Assembly (NCBI GenBank): GCA_949316235.1
Contig: OX438742.1
Span: 13,763,315-13,827,314, forward strand
Length of the DNA stretch: 64,000 bases
Origin: Oegoconia quadripuncta
Lineage: Eukaryota; Arthropoda; Insecta; Lepidoptera; Autostichidae
Reading direction: 5' to 3'
The notes under the pieces are model-generated. The model had not been told where the DNA came from, made no database searches, and saw nothing but the letters and a program-made list of their open reading frames with translations. Made by a program: the position numbers and the translations under genes. Of the stretch, positions 1 through 11,639 are shown piece by piece. Positions within the stretch are counted from its first letter, which is position 1; the number at the start of each line of letters is the position of its first letter.

Positions 1-175
1 CAACGGACGAGGCACTCCACGAAATTGTTATTAAAGCTCTTTTAGTTGTTTTACGTATTTCAATACATATTTGATATTCTATATGCGTATGTAAATCTTG
101 GAAATATAGAAAATACTGTACTGACTCTGTACCAAGTTATTTTGCAAAGTACCTAAAACGCTTATAGCATTTTTT

Positions 176-390
176 GACGACCGATTGGTGTAGTGGATGG
201 TAACCCTGTCTGCGAAACCAACGGTTGCGGGCTCGAATCCAGCGAGGGGTATATGTATGAGGAATACGATCATTCCCGAGTCCCGAGAGATATTTATGTA
301 TTTATGTTTATCCGTTATCTAGTAGGTATCCATAGTACAAGCTAGTCTTAGTTTAGGACTAGATGATTGGTGTAAGTGTCCGAAATATGT
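176..390 (+). repeat. tRNA-derived SINE, subfamily A1
   Basis: The head gacgaccgattggtgtag is an A-box-like start and ggttgcgggctcgaatcc a B-box-like segment, so it is tRNA-derived. The body contains gtatccatagtacaag and the end ccgaaatat. It matches the copy at 4704-4930. The head resembles a tRNA gene but has no cloverleaf. Confidence 0.75.
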
Positions 391-2817
391 TTTTTTTTTT
401 ATTTTCCGCTGATAACGAGAATCAAACGGTTACATTTAGTTTTCTTTTAATATTAGGACCGTATTTAATTTTCACTTGTCCGTGTCAATTCTCATTGCTA
501 CCTAGCCACCGCAAAACTAATTTAACTCTAATAGGTTTGCCCTGTCGGTTGAGTTGAAAAGCTACGGTGCGCTCAGTAATACATTTTGTAACCTACTTCT
601 ACTGCTATTGAGTAGTATAAATTTAATACTATTTATAATACAAATGATACAGTAGGTATATCGTAACTACCTCACGGGGTAACAATGTCCCTGATTAGGG
701 TCTCTTTGGTAGATATTGTATTGAAACTCATTTTTTCAATATATCTATTTGGACCCATACAAAGAGTTGTTTAATCTAATTGTCTAGATAAGCCGATCAA
801 GTGACATCGGAGACAATCCGATAAAGACAATCGTAATTATTTTTTATTTTTATAAATTTATATATTAAAAATATATAGTGTCCTGAGATCTAAAAAATAA
901 GTAATGCGATTTGAATTTGACCAATCTAGTTAGTTAAATTTTCATACCGGATGTTTGAATTGCCCTGAACCTCATTCGCACTACACACAAACCTTTAAAG
1001 GTTTTCGTAGGCATTTTATAATGAAGATTTTCAAATAATGTTTTTATGGATAAATAAACTAAAAAAAAAACTTCGATGAGCTGATTTTCATTATTTGGTT
1101 TGAGTCTGAGTCTCAAAACCGTGGTACACTTTCTTTAAAAATAAATGGTGTACTATATTTGAAAAGAAATTTGTATTCTATAATGTGAATGTCCAATAAA
1201 TATTTGATTAAAATTGCTCCCCTTCGCAAATTAATATTTTTAAAGTGTTATGTTATTTATCTCTGATAAAACTATAAGACCGGAATTTTGGATATCATCA
1301 TCACCGTTATCAGCCACAGGGCGTCCATTACTGAACTGAATAGGCCTCCATTGTTTTCCAGAGCAACTTCCTGCAATAATTGCGCGAGCGACGTGCAACT
1401 TTTGCTTCGAATTTAACTTTATTATCGCGTTCACGTTTCATCATCATCATCATATCAGCCGAAAGCATCATATCCACTGCTGGACGTTCATGTTTATATA
1501 AAGAGTAACTATGATACAATTGTTTTATTAACTATCTGCTACAGGTACAAACATACTGTATATTTCTTCATACAATTTGCCACCGAAATATGACGATGAT
1601 GACCTCAAATGATGAAACCGAACTTTTCGTCGTAAAAAAATCAACAAAATAAATATTTCCATTTAAACTTTCCAGTGAATAAATTTACTCGATAGTCGTC
1701 TTAGTTTAAAATTAAATAAAATGTTTTTTTCATATATACTATCTTGACGTTGAAAATGTTTCTATAAATTGTACCAGTAATTAATTAATTAATTAATATA
1801 ATTAAACGTTTATTTAAATTGATCACAAATTATGAAGAATGCTGTAATTCATAAGTTATAACGTATTGTGAGTGGATACTCCCTTGAAAATGCCTTTGTG
1901 TCCAAAGAAGTAAGATGAGCAATTCCGACGAATGTATACAACCACATAATGAGTTTGTTTCATTGCCGTCTTCTTAACTTTACTGTGTTATTTTTTTTTA
2001 CCATGTACTTGTTGTGTCTCTATCTCAATAATATTTGGTCTTTACCTATGAAATTCGAGTTTTTTTTCTTCGTTAATCATATGTACCAATTCCTGCGATA
2101 AAATTTGTGTTTTATTTGGAAAATGGAATATTATTTCAAGGTTTCACATGAAATATTTTTTAATTTCTGGGCTAAATCACATAATAAAAAAAAATTTAAC
2201 AGAGCTCTTTTCATGTGCTTCCCATTTTCTTAGATTCGCTGAAACTTTTATAAAGCGGTTACTTTTAAAAATTAACGCTGCCTATACTTAACTAAATGTT
2301 ATTCGATAATACACACAAAGTTTAGCTAAATTTGGATTTGCCGTTCCCAAAAATAAACAAAAATGTTTCTATGGAGAAAACAGTCTTAATGAAATTCTTC
2401 AAACAAAACGCCAATTTCATAGGTAAGGACCTAATATTAAATACAACTCGTAATTTATGAACTTGTTAAACATCGTCATTATAGATAAAAAACCTTCGTG
2501 TAGCGCATCTCCTAGAGGCGGCATAGTGACCAACAGGCAAGCAGCGTTCCCGTGCTTTACTAGAATTACTTTACTAATTACTCGTATTCACTGCGCTAGG
2601 AAGGCGCGGTTACGAAAAGCCTCGATGAGCCGCGCCAACAGGTCTTGGACGAGGCGTTTTGCCTCAGGGCTCCAGGGTTCCAAGGTCGTGGGTTGTTTAA
2701 ATGATGTACTTTTGCCACATCAATCCGCCTTCTGGTTACACAAGGTGATTAAATAAATGTTATCTAATTTTGAAGTATGTACCTACATTTATGTAATGTA
2801 TTATAAATTATTAAGTA
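391..2817. other. AT-rich flank; no gene seen
   Basis: Apart from the family F tag at 1438-1500 and an (attA)n run at 1781-1799 I see nothing. The frame 2457-2756 lies in a GC-richer patch (2495-2690: gtagcgcatctcctagaggc, cgatgagccgcgcc) that looks like an old repeat. Confidence 0.5.
1438..1500 (+). repeat. Interspersed tag family F ('ccactgctgga')
   Basis: catcatcatcatcatatcag then tccactgctggacgttcatg. This is a very common lepidopteran repeat end, probably of an RTE-like LINE (recalled, not verified). Confidence 0.55.
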
Positions 2818-3058
2818 ACAAGCTTCCCGCCCACGGCTTCGTCTGCATGGAATAACTAAATCGTGGAAATTTGTTTATTCCGCGGGAACTACTTATTTTA
2901 TCGGTATAAAAAATATCCTACATCTCAATCCACGGTATATTCTACCTACATAAGCAACTTCATCCAAATTCGTGCCCCCGTTTCGCCGTGATTGAGCAAT
3001 AAACAAACAAACAAACATCCAAACTTTCGCATTTATAATATTAGTTAGATTAGTTAGA
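2818..3058 (+). repeat. Interspersed repeat family C ('ccgcccgcggcttcgcc' type)
   Basis: Runs from a tagctttccgcccgcg-like start, through cgcgggaactacttattt, to tttcgcatttataatatt. It has the same order of blocks as five other copies here. I do not name the family: it is a very common lepidopteran LINE/SINE end. Confidence 0.7.
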
Positions 3059-3507
3059 AAGATTTTATTCATTTTGGTGATATATTTACAAAAAGTAAGC
3101 ATTTTCTACCATTGTTTATCGCTACAATTAAGTTCAACTTCTAAAGAGAACTTCTTGCGCATTGGTCTCTATTAATAACTCGCAAGTAATAACTGTCGCA
3201 ACTTTGAATTCATCACTTAGTAAATTCTTAAAAAATAATCTCTCCTTAGTTGATCCCAAACTATTATTTTGATAATAACTACTGCAAATAGTTTTCCAGT
3301 GCTACTCCGAGTGACTTTTATATTTACAGTCAAATTGATACGGTAACAATTAATATGAATGCAAAATTATTATGTCCCATTATTGGTTGCAAGTACTGTA
3401 TTATGATAAAATAGAATTTCATAATTCTCACTTATTAACCCTATTGGTAATATTAATTAATATTTTCATATTAACATAAATATTTTCGTGATTTTTTTTT
3501 TATTTTA

Positions 3508-3808
3508 TATGCATAACAGATTAGCACTTGGCCCCAATCATAACATAACTAATATGAAGTGAAGATGAGGCAGTGGACTTGTGCTCACCCAGAACTATTA
3601 GAGAGCCCGGCTATTTTATCCCTAACAAGCGGAACATAATATTTCTGTTGACGGCAGACTTAAATAAGATGATGTTGACTAGCCATGCGGATATTTATAA
3701 TGCTCTACCACCAACCAAACTGAGTACTGACCAAATTACCTGCTGGTAATCGAACCCACGACCTCTGACTCATAAACCCTATTTTGTTAACACTGAGCCA
3801 CGGAGGCT
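3508..3808 (-). repeat. Interspersed repeat family B (tRNA-headed SINE, 'gcctccgtgg' type)
   Basis: Reverse copy. The head end reads gagccacggaggc, with a B-box-like ggtaatcgaacccacgacc. The body shares the rule of tgtccgcatggctag, nnnagcaatg and ggtgtgattgaggt blocks with 54510-54790. A full or near-full copy. Confidence 0.75.
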
Positions 3809-4022
3809 GTTGTAAGACACATACATTTAGATTATGTACACAATGTCTACGCTTTCCGGGTCGTGTATTTCAAATATTGAGATAGAAATTGCAAATTGAA
3901 TGGGCATAACCTACTAAATTCTATAATAACCTTCTACCTAAATGCCGAAGGGGTATAAAATTTCGTAAAAAAATATTTACAAGGGTCAACATACAAAATG
4001 ACGCTTATATTGTAATGACACT

Positions 4023-4167
4023 GGTGTCGATTCGGATGTACACCAACTAAACTAAATTAAAACCAGTTTTAAAGTAGTACTGTCTCTTTCTCCCTGGAAT
4101 AGTACGAAGCGACGGCACCACTCCAAAACTGGTTTTAGTTTAGTTGGTTTACATCCGAATCGACACC
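4023..4167. mobile_element. Foldback MITE-like element, copy 1
   Basis: 145 bp with terminal inverted repeats of about 50 bp. Both ends read ggtgtcgattcggatgta, then ccaactaaactaaa and aaaaccagtttt, toward the centre. A second copy lies at 18229-18378 in the opposite orientation. No clear target duplication is seen at either copy. Confidence 0.8.
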
Positions 4168-4703
4168 ATTGTTTACATTCTAATTGCTCATTTTATTAAA
4201 ATAAAACACAATTTTATTATCATAATTGTTTTGGAGAATCCTTATCATTGAATCCAACTTAGGTATGCTGCCTTGGTAATCTACAAATAGCTTGCTTCAC
4301 CGCGTACCTATTAGAATTATCCACCTACGATACGCTACGCTGCAAAACAACTGGCAAACCAGAATAAATTGACTTTACAGTTCATTTGGTTCCTAATACA
4401 ATTTTTGAAGCATAAAATTTCAAACAATAGGTCATTTGATTAAGGTTTTATAGTTAATGCTCTTACTAGAGTAACTATGGCCGCGCCTGTCGATGTTAAG
4501 TAACCAACATTATTGTTGTTATTTTATTAGTCCGTGATGTAACATCAGTAGCATAGAAGTAAATGTATAATATAGAACATGTAGTTTTAGATATTCGCCA
4601 TTCTTTAAGGGATAATTCTGACTATGATTAGGAACAACTTTTACTATGGCGGAAATACTGAAATATGAAAAAATAATCAGCTGTCTCATACATTTGATTG
4701 ATT

Positions 4704-4930
4704 GACGACCGATTGGTGTAGTGGATAGTGACCCTATCAGCGAAACCAACGGTTGCGGGTTCGAATCCTGCGAGGGGTAAATGTTTGTGTGATGAATACG
4801 AACATTTATTCGCGAGTCTTGGATGTTTATCCGTTATCTAGTATCCATAGCACAAGCTTTGCTTAGTTTGGGACTAGATAATTGATGTACCTAAGTGTCC
4901 GAAATATTTATTTATTATTATTTATTTTTA
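4704..4930 (+). repeat. tRNA-derived SINE, subfamily A1
   Basis: Same head (gacgaccgattggtgtag), B box (ggttgcgggttcgaatcc) and body as 176-390, ending in an A/T-rich tail of tttatt units. Appears full length. Confidence 0.78.
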
Positions 4931-5204
4931 TCCGTAGGTATGAAATTTTTCTATGGATTGCAACTTTAGGGTTGCTCCCATTATAAAAGTGTATAGCATT
5001 CATGGGTACCCCTTTAAATCATGGTAATTGACTAAAACAACATGTTGTGTATTACAACATGGTAAGGAAATGGTTCCATAAAGGAACGTGCCCACTGGAA
5101 GCATTCGTTTGTGGGTATGTTCGATTACGTGCTAAATTTCATACCTCTATATGTAATCTCATCGAATAATACGAGAGTTCATAAGCTACCTATATGATTA
5201 ATTT

Positions 5205-5390
5205 ATTCCCATTTTCGGTTGCCCGACGAAAATCGACGGGTGTTCCGTGTCGGACTGCATTGTGTATGTGTCCAGTTTATTGTCCGGATAATCTCAGAAA
5301 GGCATGTTACGATTTTAGTGCGGTTATTAGCCATATTTGATGAAAATCGGTTGAGCCGTTTCGAAGTTATTTAGACTTTCTAGTTATCCT
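5205..5390 (+). repeat. Interspersed repeat family E fragment
   Basis: Shares cgacgaaaatcgacgggtgt, gattttagtgcggttatta, tgatgaaaatcggttgagcc with 52843-53135. Confidence 0.5.
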
Positions 5391-5596
5391 CATGACTCAT
5401 GGCGATTTAGGTTATTATGTTTTACATTTTATCGCGAACTGTTACTTAGTTGGTTTTTATGCCGTTACTATTTTTATTTTATTTTGTGCTGATTATAGAT
5501 CCATCGCCGCCAGGTATAGGCCTGACAATAAAGTGAGGAGTATTGCTCAAAAAGTGACCCTAACCTAACTAAATTCAATTTACTCGGACACTGAAT

Positions 5597-5870
5597 GACG
5601 ACCTGTTTGGTGTAGTGGTTAGAAACTCTGCTGCTATAACAAAAGGCCGCTGGTTCGATTCCCGCTAGGGGCATATGTTTGTATGATGAATACGGACATT
5701 GTGTACCCGAGTTATGGAGTTTTACATTTATGTACGTATTTATTTACCAAAAACAAATGTATTTGTATAGTGTATCAACCATCTGGTATCCACAACACAA
5801 GCCTAGTTGCTTAATGTGGAACTAGGTGGCGCTGGATAGATATGTCCATTGATATTTATTTATTTATTTA
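5597..5870 (+). repeat. tRNA-derived SINE, subfamily A2
   Basis: The head gacgacctgtttggtgtag, B box ctggttcgattcccgc and the body mark aactaggtggcgctgg, with a (ttta)n tail. Same subfamily as 18585-18860, 40906-41170, 42094-42368 and 56307-56530. Confidence 0.8.
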
Positions 5871-7065
5871 TATTTACTGAATAAAATTTTTCCTCAAAGG
5901 AAAAAGGTCGGTATCATCAATAAGATGAAAAATTTTACTACAGGTTTTATGGAAGTTAAAACATCACATAATATAATAATAATAATTGGTATCAACATTG
6001 AACGTTTATTACAGGGGTTTCAAAATGTACTCCAAATATTACCGAAATGAGAAATGCAACCAAATTCAAGAAATTCCAAAGAAAAAATATGTACTCTATC
6101 CAAAACCATCAGGAATATTAAGATGAAATTCATAAAAATGTAATGTGAGTTACAATGCTAGCCATAAAACGTAGACAAGTGGAAAGTGGAAAGATTGGTA
6201 AATGTTTAAAGTATTTCATAATATGTATTCTCCAATACTATATATTATATAGTATTGGAGAAGTTTATTTGGGTTTGGGTGTGCAACAATACTTAAAAAA
6301 ACACTGCTTAAAAAGGACGGAAGAGATAATTAGCCACTTTTACAAGTCGTGATAACTTCTTTAAATACATAAATTACGGGGATAGTAGATGGAAATGGAG
6401 GAATCAGGAGGTATAAAATTAAAGAAATTTGTCGACGTCGTGCCCTACAAGAAGGGCAAAGGTAGGTACGAAGAAGGTGTAAAAGAGAAATAGAAAATTT
6501 GCATCATTAACATAATTTGTAATGACGAGTGGCCCCAGTAGACCAATGAGTGAAGTTATCAATTTCCTGAAATCTTGAAATAGCTCATGTTTAGGTACTT
6601 CACTTAAATAACACCTTTGGACGGTTAGGTCGTCAGTACCAAAAGGAGTTTTTTCTGTTTTGAGTTTCATTCCTAGAAGTTCTTCTTCTTCATTCTCTTC
6701 AATACTTTTCACTTTTTAAATGCTTCCAACATTTTTCCATCTTGTCATCGTCCTAGTCTCGTGCGAAATAGCATTGTGATCCAAATACTTATTTTGATGA
6801 TTTTTTTCTTAATCTTTTTGGGTAATTTAGAAGCGAGAACTTATTCCTTCGAAATTCTTGGATTTTCGTTGCATCTCTCTGTTTGATAAAATCTAGAGTA
6901 CATCTTAAATCTACTGTAATGAGACTAATTTAAAGATGAGCTAAGTGAATTGTTAGCGATCCCAAACTCGACTACGGTTTATCTAGTTAGAATACCTGTT
7001 GTTTCTCTTTGTATTTTGTACCGGATATATGATGCGGAGTATTTCTAAAGGGCTACTACAGTTCC
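5871..7065. other. AT-rich flank; one perfect palindrome, no gene seen
   Basis: Contains the 33-bp palindrome at 6229-6261. The 97-codon minus-strand frame 6419-6712 is acidic at its start and hydrophobic at its end, and I recognise nothing in it. Confidence 0.4.
6229..6261. repeat. Perfect palindrome, 16-bp arms, 1-nt spacer
   Basis: Left arm TCTCCAATACTATATA, then T, then its exact reverse complement. Confidence 0.9.
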
Positions 7066-7262
7066 GTCATCATCATACATCATCATAGTGGACTGAAGTC
7101 AATTATGGAATGAACAATAATCCTTCAAGATTTTTCCTCAAATAGATAAAGACGCATTAGAAACAGCCGATTAAAATAAATCCTCGAATGGAAAACGTTG
7201 CAAATTTCAACATGGCCAGGCTCATGTACTGCAATGGACTGATATAGGCTGTTCATGTAATA
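7066..7262 (+). repeat. Family F fragment
   Basis: catcatcatacatcatcat at the start and tgcaatggactgatataggctg near the end frame a 190-bp degenerate segment. Confidence 0.45.
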
Positions 7263-7847
7263 GAAATAATGTACAATACCTACTTAAGTATTCTGCTTAC
7301 TTGTAAACTTGTAATGTCTTTGTTCTTACTAAATTATTTTTAGGATTTGAATAAAAACTGACATGTCAAAGTATCGATTTTCTACCAGAAGACGTTTACG
7401 TAAAATTCATTTATAAAATATAAATATTATACCCAATTCATAAGTCGTACATATAAACTGGATGAGTATTTTTACCAAAAGGAAAAAAAAGGGCAAGTGA
7501 AATAGAAGTTATTGGCAAAGGTAGTTTAATTTTTTTTTCAAACCAACATCGGAGCACAGTGCACACGCCGGCCGGAGGTTGACATGCTACTGGCGGGATT
7601 CATAGGGTTCCTATCATGCGTAATTTATTTGGAACTAAAATTTTCTCCGAGTTTTTTTTTATTTATTTAATTTAATGATGTAATTATGTGGAATAGGCTA
7701 CAAATGCGACTGTCAAAATAAAACTACCTCTAGCCTATATTATAGCGTAGTATGATACAGAAAATGTTCGCCATACTTTGCCACAATCACAAATTGCCTA
7801 CGACAATTATACAGGATGAAATTTGAATCATTTGCATGACTTCAGAT

Positions 7848-7960
7848 GATGGTCTTATAGAGATAAGCTCGCCTTTTGTATATTTTAATATTCTCCTATT
7901 TTTTTTTGTTTTGTTTGACGTGTATGCTTATATACAATAAAGTGTTAAATAAATAAATGG
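7848..7960 (+). repeat. LINE 3' tail with cleavage/polyadenylation-like end
   Basis: agagataagctcgccttttg then tatacaataaagtgtt. The same tail recurs in reverse at 21655-21785 and 49740-49835, so it is the 3' terminus of one LINE family. Confidence 0.55.
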
Positions 7961-7985
7961 TTTAGATCATCTGAAGTGATGCAAT

Positions 7986-8160
7986 CTGCAGCCAAACAGC
8001 AATGTTAATAGCATTGTTGTGTTCCGGTTGTCAGAGATAAGATAGCCAGTCCCCCAAATAAGATGGGGTTTCCGGGTCAGTACGCTACCACCGTCGGCCT
8101 CATCTTCACTTAACATCAGGTGTGATTGAGGTCAAGTGCTAACCCGTTGTGTATAAAAAA
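7986..8160 (+). repeat. Family B repeat, 5'-truncated
   Basis: Starts in the middle (ccaaacagcaatgttaatag) and keeps the 3' half: ttccggttgtcagagataa, catcttcacttaac, gtgattgaggtcaagtgc. It sits inside the inverted-repeat region at 7.5-8.45 kb. Confidence 0.75.
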
Positions 8161-8579
8161 GAGATCAAATTGAGCAACTTTAATTTTGCTATGGGACCTA
8201 CTCTAAAATCGAAAAAAAGTCAGTTGTTTCTTACAACAGTTAGTTGTACCCACTCAATAGAAATGTATGAACCAACTGATTTTTTTCTCGATTTCATAGT
8301 GAAACTGGTTCAGTTTGATGATCTAAACCATCATCTGAAAAGATGCCAATGATTCAAATTCCACCCTGTATAATGTCGTACGCAATTTGTGTTTGTGGCA
8401 ATGTATGGCGAACATTTTCTGTTACTACGCTAGCAAAGTACGCTGCAAGGGTTATGCCGGACACTAAGCGGCTAAAACGACAAAGTTCTTCATGCTGCCT
8501 TTTGACAAACCGAGAAAATTCTATCAACTACAGCTCCACTAGCGCTTAACTATCTTAGACTTACCATCAGGAAACCGAC

Positions 8580-9095
8580 CACTGTTTGGTAATGAGGCAA
8601 GTACGCCACGTTGGCGCGCCATCAAGCCCCAGGATCCGTTTCGTTAGGGCACCCTGGGTCCCTGTGTCCGTCACCCAGGGGCCCGCGGGTCCTGAAATGC
8701 AAGCACTCTGAAAGTCCTCAGCGTCGGTTTTGGTTTACGGCCCCGCCACCGCCGACCGCAAGCTCAGCCGTATAGGGATAGCGAGAGCGACGCATCGTAA
8801 TACCATCACTCCTCCCTCGTTGCTCCCCTGGGTAGGGAGAACAATGCACCGTAATACCGGTACTCATTTCCCCCCACAGTCTACCATGTCACATCCGAAG
8901 TGGACTCCTGTCCTAAGCCCACTTTGAACGAGCCATCAACATCTCGAGCCAGCCCGTCAACAAGGCCGGCCCCGTGGATTCGTCTTGGCTTCACCATAAG
9001 GAAGCAAGTTACGATTACCGCGACAAGACGTAAAACCGTTAGGGGGGATCCAAAGAAACCTGGCCAATCCGCTCTGAGCAGCATAGTTTTCTATT
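8580..9095 (+). repeat. GC-rich 5'-type segment of a LINE-like element
   Basis: Abrupt GC rise with cacccaggggcccgcgggtc and ggccccgccaccgcc. Several overlapping short frames are rich in Pro/Ser/Arg, including one ending 9097 with a basic stretch. This fits the 5' region (promoter plus beginning of ORF1) of a lepidopteran non-LTR element, recalled not verified. No RT is present. Confidence 0.4.
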
Positions 9096-9520
9096 AAAGG
9101 GAAAATATGATCCGCCTAGGCATTGAATATACTGGATGATTTTTTTACAGTAAGAAAAAAAATAGGGCATATTAGGTAAGTGAATATTGGCATAGTTAGT
9201 TTTTTTTTTTTTTCGAAACCAACGTCGAATAAACAGTTAATTGTGTCATTCTACGATCGCGTTTATAACATATTGTGGAATAGTGTGTAATTATATCATG
9301 AAGTAAAATAAATAAAGAAAACTTCGAGAAAACACGAGTTCCAAATAAATTTCACATGATAGGAGCCCTACGAATCCCGTCAGTCGCATATGAATCAACG
9401 GCGGGAGCGGTCGTTTTTGAAAAAAATAATTAAACTTGTACCAATGAATTTTATTTCACTTACTTAATACCTATGCCCTATTTTTTTCCTAACAGTAAAA
9501 AACTCATCCGGTATAATTGC

Positions 9521-10566
9521 TAATTCAACGATCTACTATGAGGTAGTTTAATATATTACTTAATGTTAAGGAAATAATTTTACTATTTCATTTTGTTTAA
9601 AGATACACTCCTTAATATAAGTATGACTAGCAGTGAATACATATTTCTATTAATTATTAAATATATTAATAATGTTTAATATGTCATAAGTAAAAAAATT
9701 CCTATCATGCATCTCCTCGAGGCATATTAAATTAAATTAAAAATATTACGTTAACAGGGCTTTTATTAATAATTAAGCGGTTTTAATTAATTTCAACCTT
9801 AGTTAAAATGACTAATTTATAATTTATGTATTTTAAAGAAAATGTATCATTTCGATCTTCAATTGTCGACTTACTCCTTAAAAATTGAAATAAAAAGAAC
9901 TGTCAACTGACATAAATATTGTTGTGATGTTGGTGACTGTACCTACCTGCTTATCTAAATATATTTATATTAGTCTCAGCTATCACACATTCTATTTAAC
10001 ATTGCTTTTTGAATCCTAAAAACAGAAAACCTGGGTGTAATTAACTCGGCTAAAAATAATAACTATGTGAAACGTACCTACCTAGGTTGCAATCAAGTTA
10101 AACCTAGAGTTCATCCTAAAAATAGTAGATCTAAATAGATACTATTAATTCGTATAAAATAATAAGTGTCACTTAAAAAATAAATGACAAGAAATGAAGT
10201 AACAAATGTAATTTGGGATAAATTATGTTGAGGTCAAGTGGTCAGCCAGTACTTACCTACCTATTATTAATTTATTCACAACTAAAATTATTATTTTAGT
10301 TGTGAATTAATTAATATTATTATATTAAAGAACAATATTATTTCATGACTGGAAAACATTAAGTTGTTAATAATATAAGTTTACTCAGTTGTTGTTGTAA
10401 TACTTTTTGTTAGGATTAAGGTGACCATGAATTGCATATAAGTCTGGAAGATGTACTACCTAAATAACGTTCAGAAACAGGTGTACATGCTGATGTGGTG
10501 TATGTAAGTGAATGGGTATAATGAGTCAAGGGATTAAGGTCAGAGCATTGTATGTAATGGCTGGTT
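9521..10566. other. AT-rich upstream flank of the mirror-like gene
   Basis: No repeat family recognised except the 10274-10307 inverted repeat. It leads into the GC-rich block at 10567. Confidence 0.4.
10274..10307. repeat. Perfect inverted repeat, 15-bp arms, 4-nt loop
   Basis: ATTCACAACTAAAAT, TATT, then the exact reverse complement. Lies about 290 bp before the GC-rich block upstream of mirror. Confidence 0.9.
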
Positions 10567-10880
10567 ACGGAGCGGGCGAAAGAGCAGAGCGTGCGGTTGC
10601 AACCAGAGTGCCGTGTTGAGTGACTTTGGCTCGGCGTCGCGCGCCGCCCGTCCCAATTGGTCGCTTGACGACGACCCGCCCAGGGGAGGGGGCTACGCAC
10701 ACACACTCATACTCACCTAAGATAATTTATTTTATGTTATACCGTTTGAATATTTTATATCTGTGTGAGTTTTTTCGGTCGGTATGCGTTCAGTGTGAAA
10801 TATTCGCGCGATAAGAAAGAAGAGGGGAACAGATCGATCGGCGACGTTGCGCTTTTTATTTCGACACTTGGTGGTGTTAT
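10567..10880 (+). promoter_or_regulatory. Second GC-rich block upstream of the mirror leader; candidate promoter or upstream exon
   Basis: A GC-rich segment (about 10567-10700: cggcgtcgcgcgccgcc, caattggtcg, gggagggggc) followed by an arthropod-initiator-like tcagtg at about 10785-10790 and a GC-moderate tail to 10870. It is about 1 kb upstream of the leader block and is the only other CpG-dense sequence nearby. It could be an alternative promoter, a 5' non-coding exon or a proximal enhancer. The sequence cannot separate these options. Confidence 0.35.
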
Positions 10881-11639
10881 TGTCATAGTTTAATTATACT
10901 TGAGTCGTTTGCAAGTTCCATTTCAATTTTGCTTTAGGATTTTATTTTATAATCTAACAATTGTAATAATAGAAACAATGCTCTATCAACTATACATTAC
11001 GTCTTTGATTCTAAAACAATATAATTTAGATATTAGTTTCCGTCAGGGTATTCGATCAAACTTTTTGACATGTTGAATGAATAATGATAACAGAGAAATC
11101 GCAGAATTTAATTGATGTTTAATAAAGAGATAATACAAATTACGATAGGTAATACAAAAAGAGTTACCGAAGTACTAGCGTTGATTTTTGTATAACTGCC
11201 ATCATAACAGTTAATTCAGTAGAAAATACTGCAATTCAAACTGAGAGTGCCGTAAATTACACTATACAAACACACATGTGTAAAACACATTCAAAGGACC
11301 GTTTAATATTACACTGCTAACATGTATCCACCGCTAACGCGACCCCCGTCGTATAAGCTATCGGGGGGCTCTAACCGCCGACATTACAGACAACCGCCTA
11401 TAGCTGTCAACTTATTTTCCACATTGTAGGAAAATAAGAATTACAAATGTTGTGGTTACCTTTAATCAAATGCAAAGCTATCATTAAGTCAACGCTTCGG
11501 CAAACTCGCTTGTCGTGCGCATCGTCACTGTTAATTATCACAATATATATGTATAAAATAAAATAAAAGAGGCCGCTTCGTACCAATACTAACATAAAAA
11601 ATACGAGAAAAGAAAGAGAAGCTTTAAAAAAGAAAGGAG

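Larger units (their letters stand above)
7457..9520. mobile_element. Mosaic of inverted-repeat elements (family H)
   Basis: Three copies of one module, start marked by ggatgagt with an A-rich purine run and gggca: at 7460 (+), 9137 (+) and ending 9515 (-). The 9137-9515 pair forms an imperfect inverted repeat of about 90 bp per arm around a short core. A different pair, 7744-7854 and 8327-8433, is also inverted (aaaatgttcgccatac shared). A LINE 3' tail and a family B SINE lie between those arms. The GC-rich segment 8580-9090 is a separate insertion. Confidence 0.55.

Noticed and set aside
176..260. tRNA gene
   Set aside because: A and B boxes are present, but the sequence continues into a SINE body and repeats at several loci; no cloverleaf or anticodon loop.
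3001..3018. caaacaaacaaac runs as CRISPR-like or satellite repeat
   Set aside because: Internal part of the family C repeat, present once per copy.
6419..6712. 97-codon minus-strand frame with a hydrophobic tail
   Set aside because: No recognised family, AT-rich, no upstream signals; could not be separated from chance.
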